Of a DNA stretch of 64,000 bases, positions 38,042-44,908 are shown piece after piece (positions within the stretch are counted from its first letter, which is position 1; the number at the start of each line of letters is the position of its first letter). The stretch is from the NCBI RefSeq assembly GCF_036689815.1, contig NZ_JBAHUR010000014.1:1-64000 (forward strand), read 5' to 3'. The translations under genes and the position numbers were made by a program. The stretch comes from Magnetovibrio sp. PR-2 (GTDB lineage Bacteria > Pseudomonadota > Alphaproteobacteria > Rhodospirillales > Magnetovibrionaceae). The notes beneath the pieces are model-generated. The model was not told the DNA's origin. It made no database searches and worked only from the letters and a program-made list of their open reading frames with translations.

Positions 38042-38587
38042 CTATTCGGTGGGGCCGCTGTTGTCGGGCAGGGTGTCGCTGCCAAAGCCCAAGGGGCGCT
38101 GCATGATAATGGTGTCAACCCAGTCGCCGAACTTGAAGCCGGTGGATTTTAAGTGTCCGACTTCTTCAAAGCCTTGGCGTTTGTGCAGGTTGATGGATGC
38201 GAGATTATCTGCGCCACCAATCACCGCGACCATTTGGCGATAGCCCAACTGGGTGCAGCGCTCGATCAAGCCGCTCAACAAGGCCGAGCCAATGCCTTTG
38301 CCGGTGGCGGCAGGATCGACATAGATGGAATCTTCCACCGTATGGCGATAGGCCGAACGGGGGCGGAAGCTTCCGGCATAGGCAAAGCCGTGAACTGTGC
38401 CGTTCCATTCCGCCACAATGTAGGGCGCGCCGGCGTTGATGATTTTTTGGCGGCGTTCCGTAATCTCTTCGACGCTGGGGGCCATTTCTTCGAAGCTGGC
38501 TTTACCGGTTTCAACGTGGTGGGCATAAATGCGGTGAACGGCTTTGGCGTCTTCGGGTCGGGCGTTGCGGATGGTGATGTTGCTCAT
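38042..38587 (-). CDS. GNAT acetyltransferase, phosphinothricin-acetyltransferase-like
   Basis: 181 aa, SD GAGG before ATG. Family order is intact: IRNARPEDAKAVHRIYAHHV at the N-terminus, VEDSIYVDPAATGKGIGSAL (acetyl-CoA loop GKGIG) at about aa 85-105, and VAVIGGADNLASINLH then GF(E)EVGHL. It acetylates a small amine such as methionine derivatives; the substrate is not known. It starts 7 bp after the N-formylglutamate amidohydrolase stop, so the two probably share an mRNA. Confidence 0.85.
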   Translation of the reverse strand: MSNITIRNARPEDAKAVHRIYAHHVETGKASFEEMAPSVEEITERRQKIINAGAPYIVAEWNGTVHGFAYAGSFRPRSAYRHTVEDSIYVDPAATGKGIGSALLSGLIERCTQLGYRQMVAVIGGADNLASINLHKRQGFEEVGHLKSTGFKFGDWVDTIIMQRPLGFGSDTLPDNSGPTE

Positions 38588-38594
38588 CTGGGCC

Positions 38595-39488
38595 TCACCG
38601 GGTCAACGTTGCAGGGTCAACGCTACACAGAGCTTCGACCATATGGGTGAGGTTGTCGGCCAGTTGTTCGAAGCCCTGGCTGCGCGAAATGGTGAGTTCG
38701 TCCATATACAAGGCCCGATTGACCTCGATTTGCAATGTGTGGTGGTTGTCTACGGGACGGCCATAGTGGCGCGTGGTGTAGCCCCCGGCATACGGTGTGT
38801 TCAACACCACCCGATAGCCCATATCGCGCAGGACTTGATGGGCCAAGCTGGTGACGCGCGGGCTGCACGACACGCCGTTGGCGTCGCCCAGCACCATGTC
38901 GACGCGGTTGTTGCCGTGGTCGCGATCCATCGGCCCGCCAATGGACGGCATGGAATGACAGTCGATCAACAAATAGGTGCCAAACTTCTCATAGGTGCGG
39001 TCCAGCAAACCTTGCAAGGCTGTGTGGTAGGGCTTGTAGCAATGCTCAACCCGGCTTTGAGCCTCGGCAAAGGGGATCTTGTTTTTGTAAATTTCCGTCC
39101 CGTCCGTCACCACTTTCGCAACCGTGCCCAGCCCGGCGTAGACGCGGGGGCTTGAGGTGTTGATGTAGTTGGGCAGTTCTCCATCGAACATGGCGGGGTC
39201 CAGTTCCCACGGTTCGCGGTTTGGGTCTGCATAGGCACGCGGAAAATGGGCACGCAGCAAAGGCGCGCCAAAGTTCGGGGCTTTTTCGTAAAGCTCATCC
39301 ACAAACGCGTCTTCAGAGCGGCGCAGAGACACCGGGTCCAACTGGCTAGCCGCGACAAAGGAGGCAGGGTAGTCTCGGCCGCTATGGGGCGAGGCGAACA
39401 CCACCGGGCAGGTCTGGGCTGCCGGTTCGATGATGTCAAAAGGCGTTTCGACCTCTTTTTCCATCAATTGGGCGCTGTTGGGTACCAT
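38595..39488 (-). CDS. N-formylglutamate amidohydrolase
   Basis: 297 aa from ATG 39488; the in-frame start at 39638 would add 50 low-quality residues and is rejected. Family motifs: VFASPHSGRDYP (Zn ligands), EDAFVDELYE, LLIDCHSMPS, and QIEVNRALYMDE. It hydrolyses N-formyl-L-glutamate to formate and glutamate, the last step of one histidine degradation route. No hut genes are adjacent. It is the first gene of a two-gene unit with the GNAT. Confidence 0.88.
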   Translation of the reverse strand: MVPNSAQLMEKEVETPFDIIEPAAQTCPVVFASPHSGRDYPASFVAASQLDPVSLRRSEDAFVDELYEKAPNFGAPLLRAHFPRAYADPNREPWELDPAMFDGELPNYINTSSPRVYAGLGTVAKVVTDGTEIYKNKIPFAEAQSRVEHCYKPYHTALQGLLDRTYEKFGTYLLIDCHSMPSIGGPMDRDHGNNRVDMVLGDANGVSCSPRVTSLAHQVLRDMGYRVVLNTPYAGGYTTRHYGRPVDNHHTLQIEVNRALYMDELTISRSQGFEQLADNLTHMVEALCSVDPATLTR

Positions 39489-39701
39489 GAAAGTCCAAAA
39501 CGTAGCGTTTGCGAGGGTGGGAGCGAGGCTCCAATCGTTTGTTTTATTGGTGTTACAGGCTGCTTTACCCCGTGGCAATGCTAAATTGAGCGAAGATTTC
39601 ACAAACGCGTCATAAAGTCGGGATTTGGGGGTTGCCAAGCGGCCATGTTCGGTTTAAAAACCCGCGTCCGCCGCACTTTGCGGTGCTACCGATTAATAAT
39701 C

Positions 39702-39776
39702 GGGCGCGTAGCTCAGCGGGAGAGCACCTCGTTGACATCGAGGGGGTCACTGGTTCAATCCCAGTCGTGCCCACCA
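39702..39776 (+). tRNA. tRNA-Val (anticodon GAC)
   Basis: 75 nt including an encoded CCA. Acceptor GGGCGCG/CGTGCCC (one G-U), D arm GCTC/GAGC, anticodon stem CCTCG/CGAGG with loop TTGACAT (anticodon GAC), T arm ACTGG-TTCAATC-CCAGT. The 5-base variable loop is normal. The accessory region starts just downstream, so the 3' end is a candidate integration site. Confidence 0.97.
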
Positions 39777-39778
39777 TG

Positions 39779-39812
39779 AAAACCCCTAGGGAAACCTAGG
39801 GGTTTTCTTTTT
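39779..39812 (+). terminator. Intrinsic terminator after tRNA-Val
   Basis: AAAACCCCTAGG and CCTAGGGGTTTT form a perfect 12-bp stem with a GAAA loop, followed by CTTTTT. It lies 3 bp after the tRNA CCA end. Confidence 0.92.
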
Positions 39813-39908
39813 GCGCTTATGTCTGGGTAGCTATTGGGTAGCAAAATAATCTGAAAAACGCGCAGCAAAGGCACACCAGATAACCATTTGGGGTACGGGC
39901 GCGATGAT

Positions 39909-40976
39909 TTACGGTTCCCAAAAGTCAGCTTCTTCCTCAAAGTCTCTATTTGGGTCGTCTAGAGGCCGGAGTGTCATCTTCACTGTGCTGATTGGTCCCT
40001 CAGGCCATTCGGGGATATCTCCTTCGGGGATATGGTCTCCCCCACCTCCGCCATCGCTGGAAAGATGCTGGGCAGTGTCAGGTATGAAGCCAACAAAGTT
40101 ATCATTCCCTCGTAGGATCTTGGGCTTCGATTTTAGGATTGCTTTTTTGGCTGTTACTCTTAAAAGTTCATCTACCGTAAATGACCAATCGTCTGAACCA
40201 TGAATGATAGCCTTACGAGCATAACTGCTATCACCTACTGCCATTCCAGCTAAATAGGCAGAGAGATCAACCTGAGAAACAAATTGATGGTTGGTTTTGA
40301 CTGGCAACCAATGCCACCAGCCTTTTGAGGCCGATTTTAGTTCGATGCCACCGTATTCGGCTGTAAGTCTGGGATTTCCGGCTATAGGGGTTCCTGCCAA
40401 GTCACGTGCCCTAGGGTCGTAACCACTATCAACGAATGTGAAACTCGGCAACCATGCAAGTAGCTCATGTTGAATCCATTCATTTCTATACGGCTTAAGT
40501 TTGCCGCGCTTAAGCATTTTGGCTTGGACGAGCACTGCTCGCCGTTCACGTTGCCGGGCATGAGTGTCCACATAATCTATCACTATGAGGAGGTCTGCGA
40601 GTTCGCACCGGCCATCAGGGGGCGGCGGACTAGGCGCAAATGGTGATGGGACTCGCTTGAACGACACATGCGGCCTAGAGTGACAGAAGACTGATGTGAG
40701 ATTAATACGATAGCCATGCGCCTTGAGTGTAGGCGACCAAGCAGCGGCAATTTCATCGAAACCATCCAGTGTCATGGTACGCACTGCACTGACCTCACCT
40801 TTTGGTGCAGAAGATCGAGCACCTCCAGAAGTAAGTACCTTGTTGATTGTGGAAGCTGCTGTTGTTGCCAAGGGGAAAAACAAAGAAGAAGGAAGCACAA
40901 TATCTCCAGAAATTATCTCAATTAATTTGGGAATGGCCGACAAAGTCTGTCGATCATTTCTTCTGTCCTGTCGCAT
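39909..40976 (-). CDS. Putative PD-(D/E)XK-type effector of the cyclase operon
   Basis: 355 aa from ATG 40976, which would overlap the cyclase gene by 55 bp; GTG 40898 with GGAG upstream gives 329 aa and avoids the overlap. No signal peptide. A core CELADLLIVIDYV (about aa 127-139) then RRAVLVQAKMLKRG (about 145-160) gives Asp...Gln-x-Lys, the Mrr-like variant of the PD-(D/E)XK nuclease motif. A Gly/Pro-rich acidic tail follows (about 295-355). It is last in a three-gene operon after a nucleotide-cyclase-like protein. Its role as a nuclease triggered by a cyclic nucleotide is inference; no known family name is claimed. Confidence 0.6.
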   Translation of the reverse strand: MRQDRRNDRQTLSAIPKLIEIISGDIVLPSSLFFPLATTAASTINKVLTSGGARSSAPKGEVSAVRTMTLDGFDEIAAAWSPTLKAHGYRINLTSVFCHSRPHVSFKRVPSPFAPSPPPPDGRCELADLLIVIDYVDTHARQRERRAVLVQAKMLKRGKLKPYRNEWIQHELLAWLPSFTFVDSGYDPRARDLAGTPIAGNPRLTAEYGGIELKSASKGWWHWLPVKTNHQFVSQVDLSAYLAGMAVGDSSYARKAIIHGSDDWSFTVDELLRVTAKKAILKSKPKILRGNDNFVGFIPDTAQHLSSDGGGGGDHIPEGDIPEWPEGPISTVKMTLRPLDDPNRDFEEEADFWEP

Positions 40977-41770
40977 ACGACAAGTTGATCATCAAGCACA
41001 CGAAGGTAGTGGTGGCTTTTGCGGACAGCATCAGCATTATCCTTGTCGATATGCCGCTCGACCTGCTCTTTCAATCGATGGATTATTCCCCTGACAACGT
41101 CCACTTGCATTTTCTCTTTGTTTGGGTCGAACTGGACACCAAAACCACCGATTGCGAATGAGTGATTCAGCCTCTCGAAAGGGAAGATTGCGTACAGTTC
41201 GCCGTCGTTCTTCACCTGACTATCAAAGATCTTCTTCACACAATCGTCGCTTTGTGAGTTTACGTAAGCAACTACCGAAGAGTCGATTTCGATGAAGGGG
41301 GTGCCTCGATCATCAGCATTTTGTTGAAAGACAGCCACATGCTTCTCACGCGAGGCGGCAGTATTTAAACCAGTGCCAATTTGGTGATCGTTGGTATGGA
41401 GGATTTTGCCACGGGTGATATAGCCCCGAATCATCAATCCCTTGGTGAGAAGTGCTAAACAGGCTGTAGCACAATGAGCAAGCAGGTTAATGACACCGGC
41501 AGATGAAATTTCCGCTGATATGATGGCACAATCGGATGCTTGAGTTACTCGAAAATCAATATTGTGTTGCTGCCGCGGTGCCTCTGGGCATGTCGTCGGT
41601 CCATACCTTTCAAAATGGGCCTGATCGTCCGATGTGCCTAAGGTGTCCACGGCTTCCTGAAGCTCAGACATAGACGGCCCATTACCAGTCTCTGACCTCT
41701 CAACATGTGACTGGAAGCCAACGATATCTAGGTATGCAATGAATTTGTCCTTAGACGTTTCATCAGCCAT
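40922..41770 (-). CDS. Class III / Pycsar-like nucleotide cyclase
   Basis: 282 aa, soluble. The fold signs are FIAYLDIVGFQ (about aa 11-21) with the first metal Asp, VTQASDCAIISAE (about 75-87) with the second Asp, then LMIRGYITRGKILHTND and IGTGLNTAASREK (about 110-138), the order seen in class III cyclases and the stand-alone PycC group. No sensor or membrane domain is attached. ATG overlaps the stop of the small upstream gene by 8 bp, and the putative nuclease follows. By analogy with Pycsar it could make a cyclic nucleotide on phage infection; activity and product are untested. A non-signalling relative of the same fold is the alternative. Confidence 0.65.
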   Translation of the reverse strand: MADETSKDKFIAYLDIVGFQSHVERSETGNGPSMSELQEAVDTLGTSDDQAHFERYGPTTCPEAPRQQHNIDFRVTQASDCAIISAEISSAGVINLLAHCATACLALLTKGLMIRGYITRGKILHTNDHQIGTGLNTAASREKHVAVFQQNADDRGTPFIEIDSSVVAYVNSQSDDCVKKIFDSQVKNDGELYAIFPFERLNHSFAIGGFGVQFDPNKEKMQVDVVRGIIHRLKEQVERHIDKDNADAVRKSHHYLRVLDDQLVVCDRTEEMIDRLCRPFPN

Positions 41771-41975
41771 TCAATACAAACACCGGAATAGTTGGGTTAA
41801 ACCAGTGTGGCGAATTTTCCCATTCGTCGAGTAAATAACGGGCTAGGGAATCCTGATCATCAAAGGTCAGAGCTTGGCCTAATTGATCACCGAGTTCCGC
41901 TAGTGCTTCGTTACGATCCTTTGCTACAGCAAACAAGACCTTTCCCGGCTCAACCTGAAGACTATAATTTGGCAT
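41763..41975 (-). CDS. Small acidic protein at the head of the cyclase operon
   Basis: 70 aa from ATG 41975 (in-frame start at 42116 adds an unlikely Arg/Cys-rich leader). No membrane segment. Pattern: two short strands (YSLQVEPGKVLFAVAKD), a helix (RNEALAELGDQLGQ) and an acidic Trp/Pro-rich end (DEWENSPHWFNPTIPVFVL). The last codons overlap the cyclase start, so translation is coupled. Not recognised; may regulate or bind the cyclase. Confidence 0.6.
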   Translation of the reverse strand: MPNYSLQVEPGKVLFAVAKDRNEALAELGDQLGQALTFDDQDSLARYLLDEWENSPHWFNPTIPVFVLNG

Positions 41976-42111
41976 AGCACTCACTTGACTAGATTTACGA
42001 TGAGTGGATTTCATTTCGCAGCAAACAACCAAGAATGGCATGATTCTGTAACTATGCGCAATCCGTGAACATCGAAAAAATAAAGCTGCAATGTATCGTT
42101 TTAATCTGGCA

Positions 42112-42148
42112 TGCAAAAGAAAGCCCCCAACCAGTTGGTGGGGGCTTT
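42112..42148 (-). terminator. Intrinsic terminator closing the minus-strand operon
   Basis: On the minus strand AAAGCCCCCACCA and TGGTTGGGGGCTTT form a hairpin, followed by CTTTTG. It separates the AAA+/phosphoesterase unit from the cyclase unit, so the cyclase operon needs its own promoter between here and 41975. Confidence 0.85.
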
Positions 42149-42196
42149 AGCGTATTGAGGTTCTAGTCCAGAGTGATTTTATTGTCGCTAGGCAAG

Positions 42197-42304
42197 TCAT
42201 TTTGCCACCAAATGACTAAACCAATGGTAACTGTGTACGACAACAACGGCGGGACCAGCAAGGTAGTAGGCTGCTTCGAGAAAGTTAAAGAAGGTGATGT
42301 TCAT
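42197..42304 (-). CDS. 35-aa hydrophobic peptide
   Basis: ATG 42304 has GGAG 8 bp upstream and TGA lies at 42197. The peptide has one helix (FNFLEAAYYLAGPAVVVVHS) that could span a membrane, and a short His-rich end. It is the last gene before the terminator, 10 bp after the 93-aa gene. Small size and a good SD make it plausible; function unknown. Confidence 0.55.
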   Translation of the reverse strand: MNITFFNFLEAAYYLAGPAVVVVHSYHWFSHLVAK

Positions 42305-42314
42305 GGTACGTCTC

Positions 42315-42596
42315 CTAGTCTGTACCGCCACCTCCCTTGACCTGTTTCAGGGCTTCCCGGATGGGACGGTTTTTAAATCCACGTTTGCTCAGATGTTGAG
42401 CGGTTCGTTCTTCAATTTGCTCTATGAGAGCTATGTCTTCGATTTCCGGCATTATCTCGATCACCGACCGTCCGTATGCGAAGACGACTTGATCGCGTGA
42501 TGGAATGCCCATCTCTTTGGCTTTGGCCCGTTGGCGGCGCTTGCGTTCTGCCGCAGTCATGGGCTTTGTGCCTATTGATTTTCGTCCTGCAGTCAT
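42315..42596 (-). CDS. Small basic protein (93 aa) under an operator-controlled promoter
   Basis: ATG follows AGGAGAGGA. Basic N-terminus (MTAAERKRRQRAKAKEMG) of a kind common on plasmids and phages, then an acidic helix (EIEDIALIEQIEERT) and a basic end. No catalytic motif. Its promoter, at 42624-42652, carries a palindromic operator, so it is regulated separately from the phosphoesterase genes upstream. Could be a DNA- or RNA-binding accessory protein; not recognised. Confidence 0.6.
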   Translation of the reverse strand: MTAGRKSIGTKPMTAAERKRRQRAKAKEMGIPSRDQVVFAYGRSVIEIMPEIEDIALIEQIEERTAQHLSKRGFKNRPIREALKQVKGGGGTD

Positions 42597-42623
42597 CTTG
42601 TCCTCTCCTGAGTTGATAAAAAT

Positions 42624-42672
42624 ACTATACGTGACATTGTCACGATAAGCAAGAAAAAAGTGACCGTGTCAC
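42624..42672 (-). promoter_or_regulatory. Sigma70 promoter with operator in its spacer
   Basis: On the minus strand TTGCTT (42652-42647), a 17-bp spacer and TATAGT (42629-42624). The spacer holds the perfect palindrome CGTGACA-A-TGTCACG (42630-42644), and a second, GTGAC-ACG-GTCAC, lies at 42660-42672. A repressor binding both would shut off the 93-aa gene. The local XRE regulators are candidates. Confidence 0.8.
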
Positions 42673-42680
42673 GAAAAAAG

Positions 42681-43379
42681 TTACGACAAGCCGTGATTGG
42701 ATTTAAATTGATCTGCGTTCAGGCGATAAAGGCCGCGCAGCCCAACACCACGCACTTGGATGCCTCCAGACAAGGTGTCCTCGTAATCGAAGTGATGATG
42801 GCCATGCACGATGTGTTTCGCGTACAGACACCCCGCCAAAGTGCCGATTGCACGAGATCCATATTTGTGGCTTTCAGGCGCTTCGTGCGTGACGAGAATA
42901 TCGGCCTGTTTTCCAAGAAGGTTCGCATACTCTGACGGAAAAATGCTTGAGCGGTGACGTAACGGCAATCCACCACGCCACAGGTGATGTTTGGGGAGTG
43001 TCGAGACCATCTCATCACCTGAAAAATACCATACACCTTGATTGGGATTGTCTGGGTCCCACACCTTGCCCCGAAAGACCCCGCCTAGCCCTGCGATCTT
43101 AATGTCACAGATTTCCAACACGCGGCCATGGGCGTTTATGTCTGCCAATCCGGAATGAAACAGGTTGTCATGTGCACCCGGTTGATCCGTGTCATGGTTG
43201 CCGGGAATCCAGTGCACCGGAATGCCACGGTCCAAAATGGGTGCGAGCTCTTCGTCCAAAGGTTTGTGTGCTTCCATATCCCCCAACAGGACAATTGCAC
43301 CCGGCGGCTTTCGTGCGACGGTGTCGATGAGCGGTTGGAATTTTGAATGGGGATCACCGTAAAAAAGGATATCTGTCAT
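42681..43379 (-). CDS. Calcineurin-like metallophosphoesterase (first of two)
   Basis: 232 aa. The five metal motifs are present: GDPHS, GDMEAH, GNHDTD, VTHEAP and HGHHHF. They bind two metals and cleave phosphoesters or phosphodiesters. Its ATG overlaps the preceding stop (ATGA), so it is coupled to the 127-aa gene. GGACGGAG supplies the SD. Substrate unknown; the neighbour with the same fold is only distantly related. Confidence 0.8.
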   Translation of the reverse strand: MTDILFYGDPHSKFQPLIDTVARKPPGAIVLLGDMEAHKPLDEELAPILDRGIPVHWIPGNHDTDQPGAHDNLFHSGLADINAHGRVLEICDIKIAGLGGVFRGKVWDPDNPNQGVWYFSGDEMVSTLPKHHLWRGGLPLRHRSSIFPSEYANLLGKQADILVTHEAPESHKYGSRAIGTLAGCLYAKHIVHGHHHFDYEDTLSGGIQVRGVGLRGLYRLNADQFKSNHGLS

Positions 43380-43759
43380 TTCTCCGTCCTCCGGTCTGTT
43401 TTGTTATTGTTTTGGCGTCGGGCAATCGTCTTGAGAACGGACTTGATTTCCAAAAGCCGATGAAAACCCGGCGCAGGATATTTGGAAAGTGCCAGTTCCT
43501 GTGCCGCAGCAATCCACCAATCCAAATTGTCGACTGTGAGCCAATGAGAGAGGCTGGCTTTTGCTTGCTGCAGAAAACCCGGTACATGCGCCGTATAAAG
43601 TTCAGCGCCGTCGTAAGGGCCGACCTGACCGGGTTTGCCTTCATCTATATGTGGTGGGGACATTGCGTCAGCCCAAGCAGCATCCACAGCACGATCAACG
43701 TCAGACTTCGTCTCGGGCTTTGTGCCTTGCGTATAATGTTCAAGTGCGTCCTGTGTCAT
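43376..43759 (-). CDS. Uncharacterised 127-aa protein between two phosphoesterases
   Basis: No signal or helices in membrane. Acidic-polar N-terminus, then a Trp-rich centre (SHWLTVDNLDWWIAAAQELA, about aa 70-90) and a basic end. Its ATG follows a GGAGGTG inside the end of the second phosphoesterase gene, 1 bp after that stop, and its TGA overlaps the next ATG. Tight packing argues that it works with the phosphoesterases. Not recognised. Confidence 0.6.
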   Translation of the reverse strand: MTQDALEHYTQGTKPETKSDVDRAVDAAWADAMSPPHIDEGKPGQVGPYDGAELYTAHVPGFLQQAKASLSHWLTVDNLDWWIAAAQELALSKYPAPGFHRLLEIKSVLKTIARRQNNNKTDRRTEK

Positions 43760-43760
43760 C

Positions 43761-44594
43761 TCACACCTCCACCAGCATCAATGGGTCAAAGTGATCGTTG
43801 GGCTCGTAGCCCTCGTATCCACGGGGATTACAGACAACACGCGTGCCGCCAACTTCATAATCAAATGACACATGCGTGTGTCCATGAACCCAAAGTGAAA
43901 TCTCATGTTCCGTCAGCATCTCAGTCAGATCTGAAGCGTACGCAGGTGTCACGGCATCACTTCTGTAGCGTCCCGGGACACTATTCGGATGTGGACTGTG
44001 ATGCGTCATCACGATCGTTGTTCCGTCAAATGGCTTTGACAATTCGTCGTTCAGCCATATGCGACTTAGAAAATGCCGCTTTTGGGCGTGATCAGGTCTG
44101 AACTTCGTGTAAATGCCTGCTTTGCCACCGACGTCTTCGGTAATTTTACGAAAGTCGTTCATCATGTCGCTGGCGGCAGCCTTTGCCTGTGCAGGGTTTC
44201 CATAAAGAGCGAAGTCAGTCCAAAGCGTCGTGCCCAACACGCGCAGTTTGCGGTCGTGCACTTCTAACTCAACGGCATCTTTTTCCAGATAATCAACCCG
44301 TCGGGATTTTTGACACGTTGACCGGAAGGCTTTGATCGTCTTTTCGATTTTGTGCGAATAGAATTCATGATTGCCAGCGACCCAAGCCACACGCACGTTG
44401 AGGCGTTCAGCCCATTCACAGATCCAAGTTGCTGTTTTGGGGCCAGCCCAAGTATCGCCAGCGAGCAGAACAAGATCGATCTCGTTCAGTGTCGATGTAA
44501 ATTTGGGGCCAACGGGAGATTGTGTCCGCTCAAATTCGAGATGCAGATCGGACACCACAAGGATTTTGATGGTTTTCGATTTGAATGTAGACAT
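43761..44594 (-). CDS. Calcineurin-like metallophosphoesterase (second)
   Basis: 277 aa, ATG after GAGAGG. Motifs in order: SDLHLEF, LAGDTWAG, GNHEFYS, MTHHSPHP and VHGHTHVSFDY. The binuclear-metal set is complete; the closing CNPRGYEGYEPN is typical of the YkuE/MPP_PAE1-like phosphoesterases. It could act on nucleotides or nucleic-acid ends. It follows a 36-codon ORF and the AAA+ ATPase gene. Confidence 0.82.
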   Translation of the reverse strand: MSTFKSKTIKILVVSDLHLEFERTQSPVGPKFTSTLNEIDLVLLAGDTWAGPKTATWICEWAERLNVRVAWVAGNHEFYSHKIEKTIKAFRSTCQKSRRVDYLEKDAVELEVHDRKLRVLGTTLWTDFALYGNPAQAKAAASDMMNDFRKITEDVGGKAGIYTKFRPDHAQKRHFLSRIWLNDELSKPFDGTTIVMTHHSPHPNSVPGRYRSDAVTPAYASDLTEMLTEHEISLWVHGHTHVSFDYEVGGTRVVCNPRGYEGYEPNDHFDPLMLVEV

Positions 44595-44632
44595 GACAGA
44601 CCTCTCAGTGAGCAGACCGTCATGCTTTTAGG

Positions 44633-44743
44633 TCATGAGTAGCGACTGCTCAGAAAAAATAAAACGTTGGGGTTACGAGCTGATATCCGCTCGACTTTGG
44701 GTCGGGCCGGTATTCGACCATCGTGATAATCAGTCGTCGGCAT
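44633..44743 (-). CDS. 36-aa basic peptide
   Basis: ATG 44743 has a near-perfect SD (AGAAGGAG, 7-14 bp upstream); TGA at 44633. The product is basic and short (PTTDYHDGRIPARPKVERIS) with a hydrophobic end. It sits between the AAA+ gene and the second phosphoesterase. The strong SD is the main support; may serve as a coupling peptide. Confidence 0.5.
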   Translation of the reverse strand: MPTTDYHDGRIPARPKVERISARNPNVLFFLSSRYS

Positions 44744-44908
44744 GATCAATTCTCCTTCTAGGAACCAATGTCGTTGTTTAATGTTGATGTCATTGCTTCT
44801 CGCCACGCGGTCTCAAATGCCTAATCGACTTCAGGTTTATCAACTGAAGGCATGTGGCGCTCTGGACGGCGCAAGCGCATAGTCGACCTCTGCCAACACG
44901 TCATCAAT

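Noticed and set aside
39702-39776. Second attachment site as a repeat of the tRNA 3' end
   Set aside because: I saw no second copy of the T-arm and acceptor sequence within the window.
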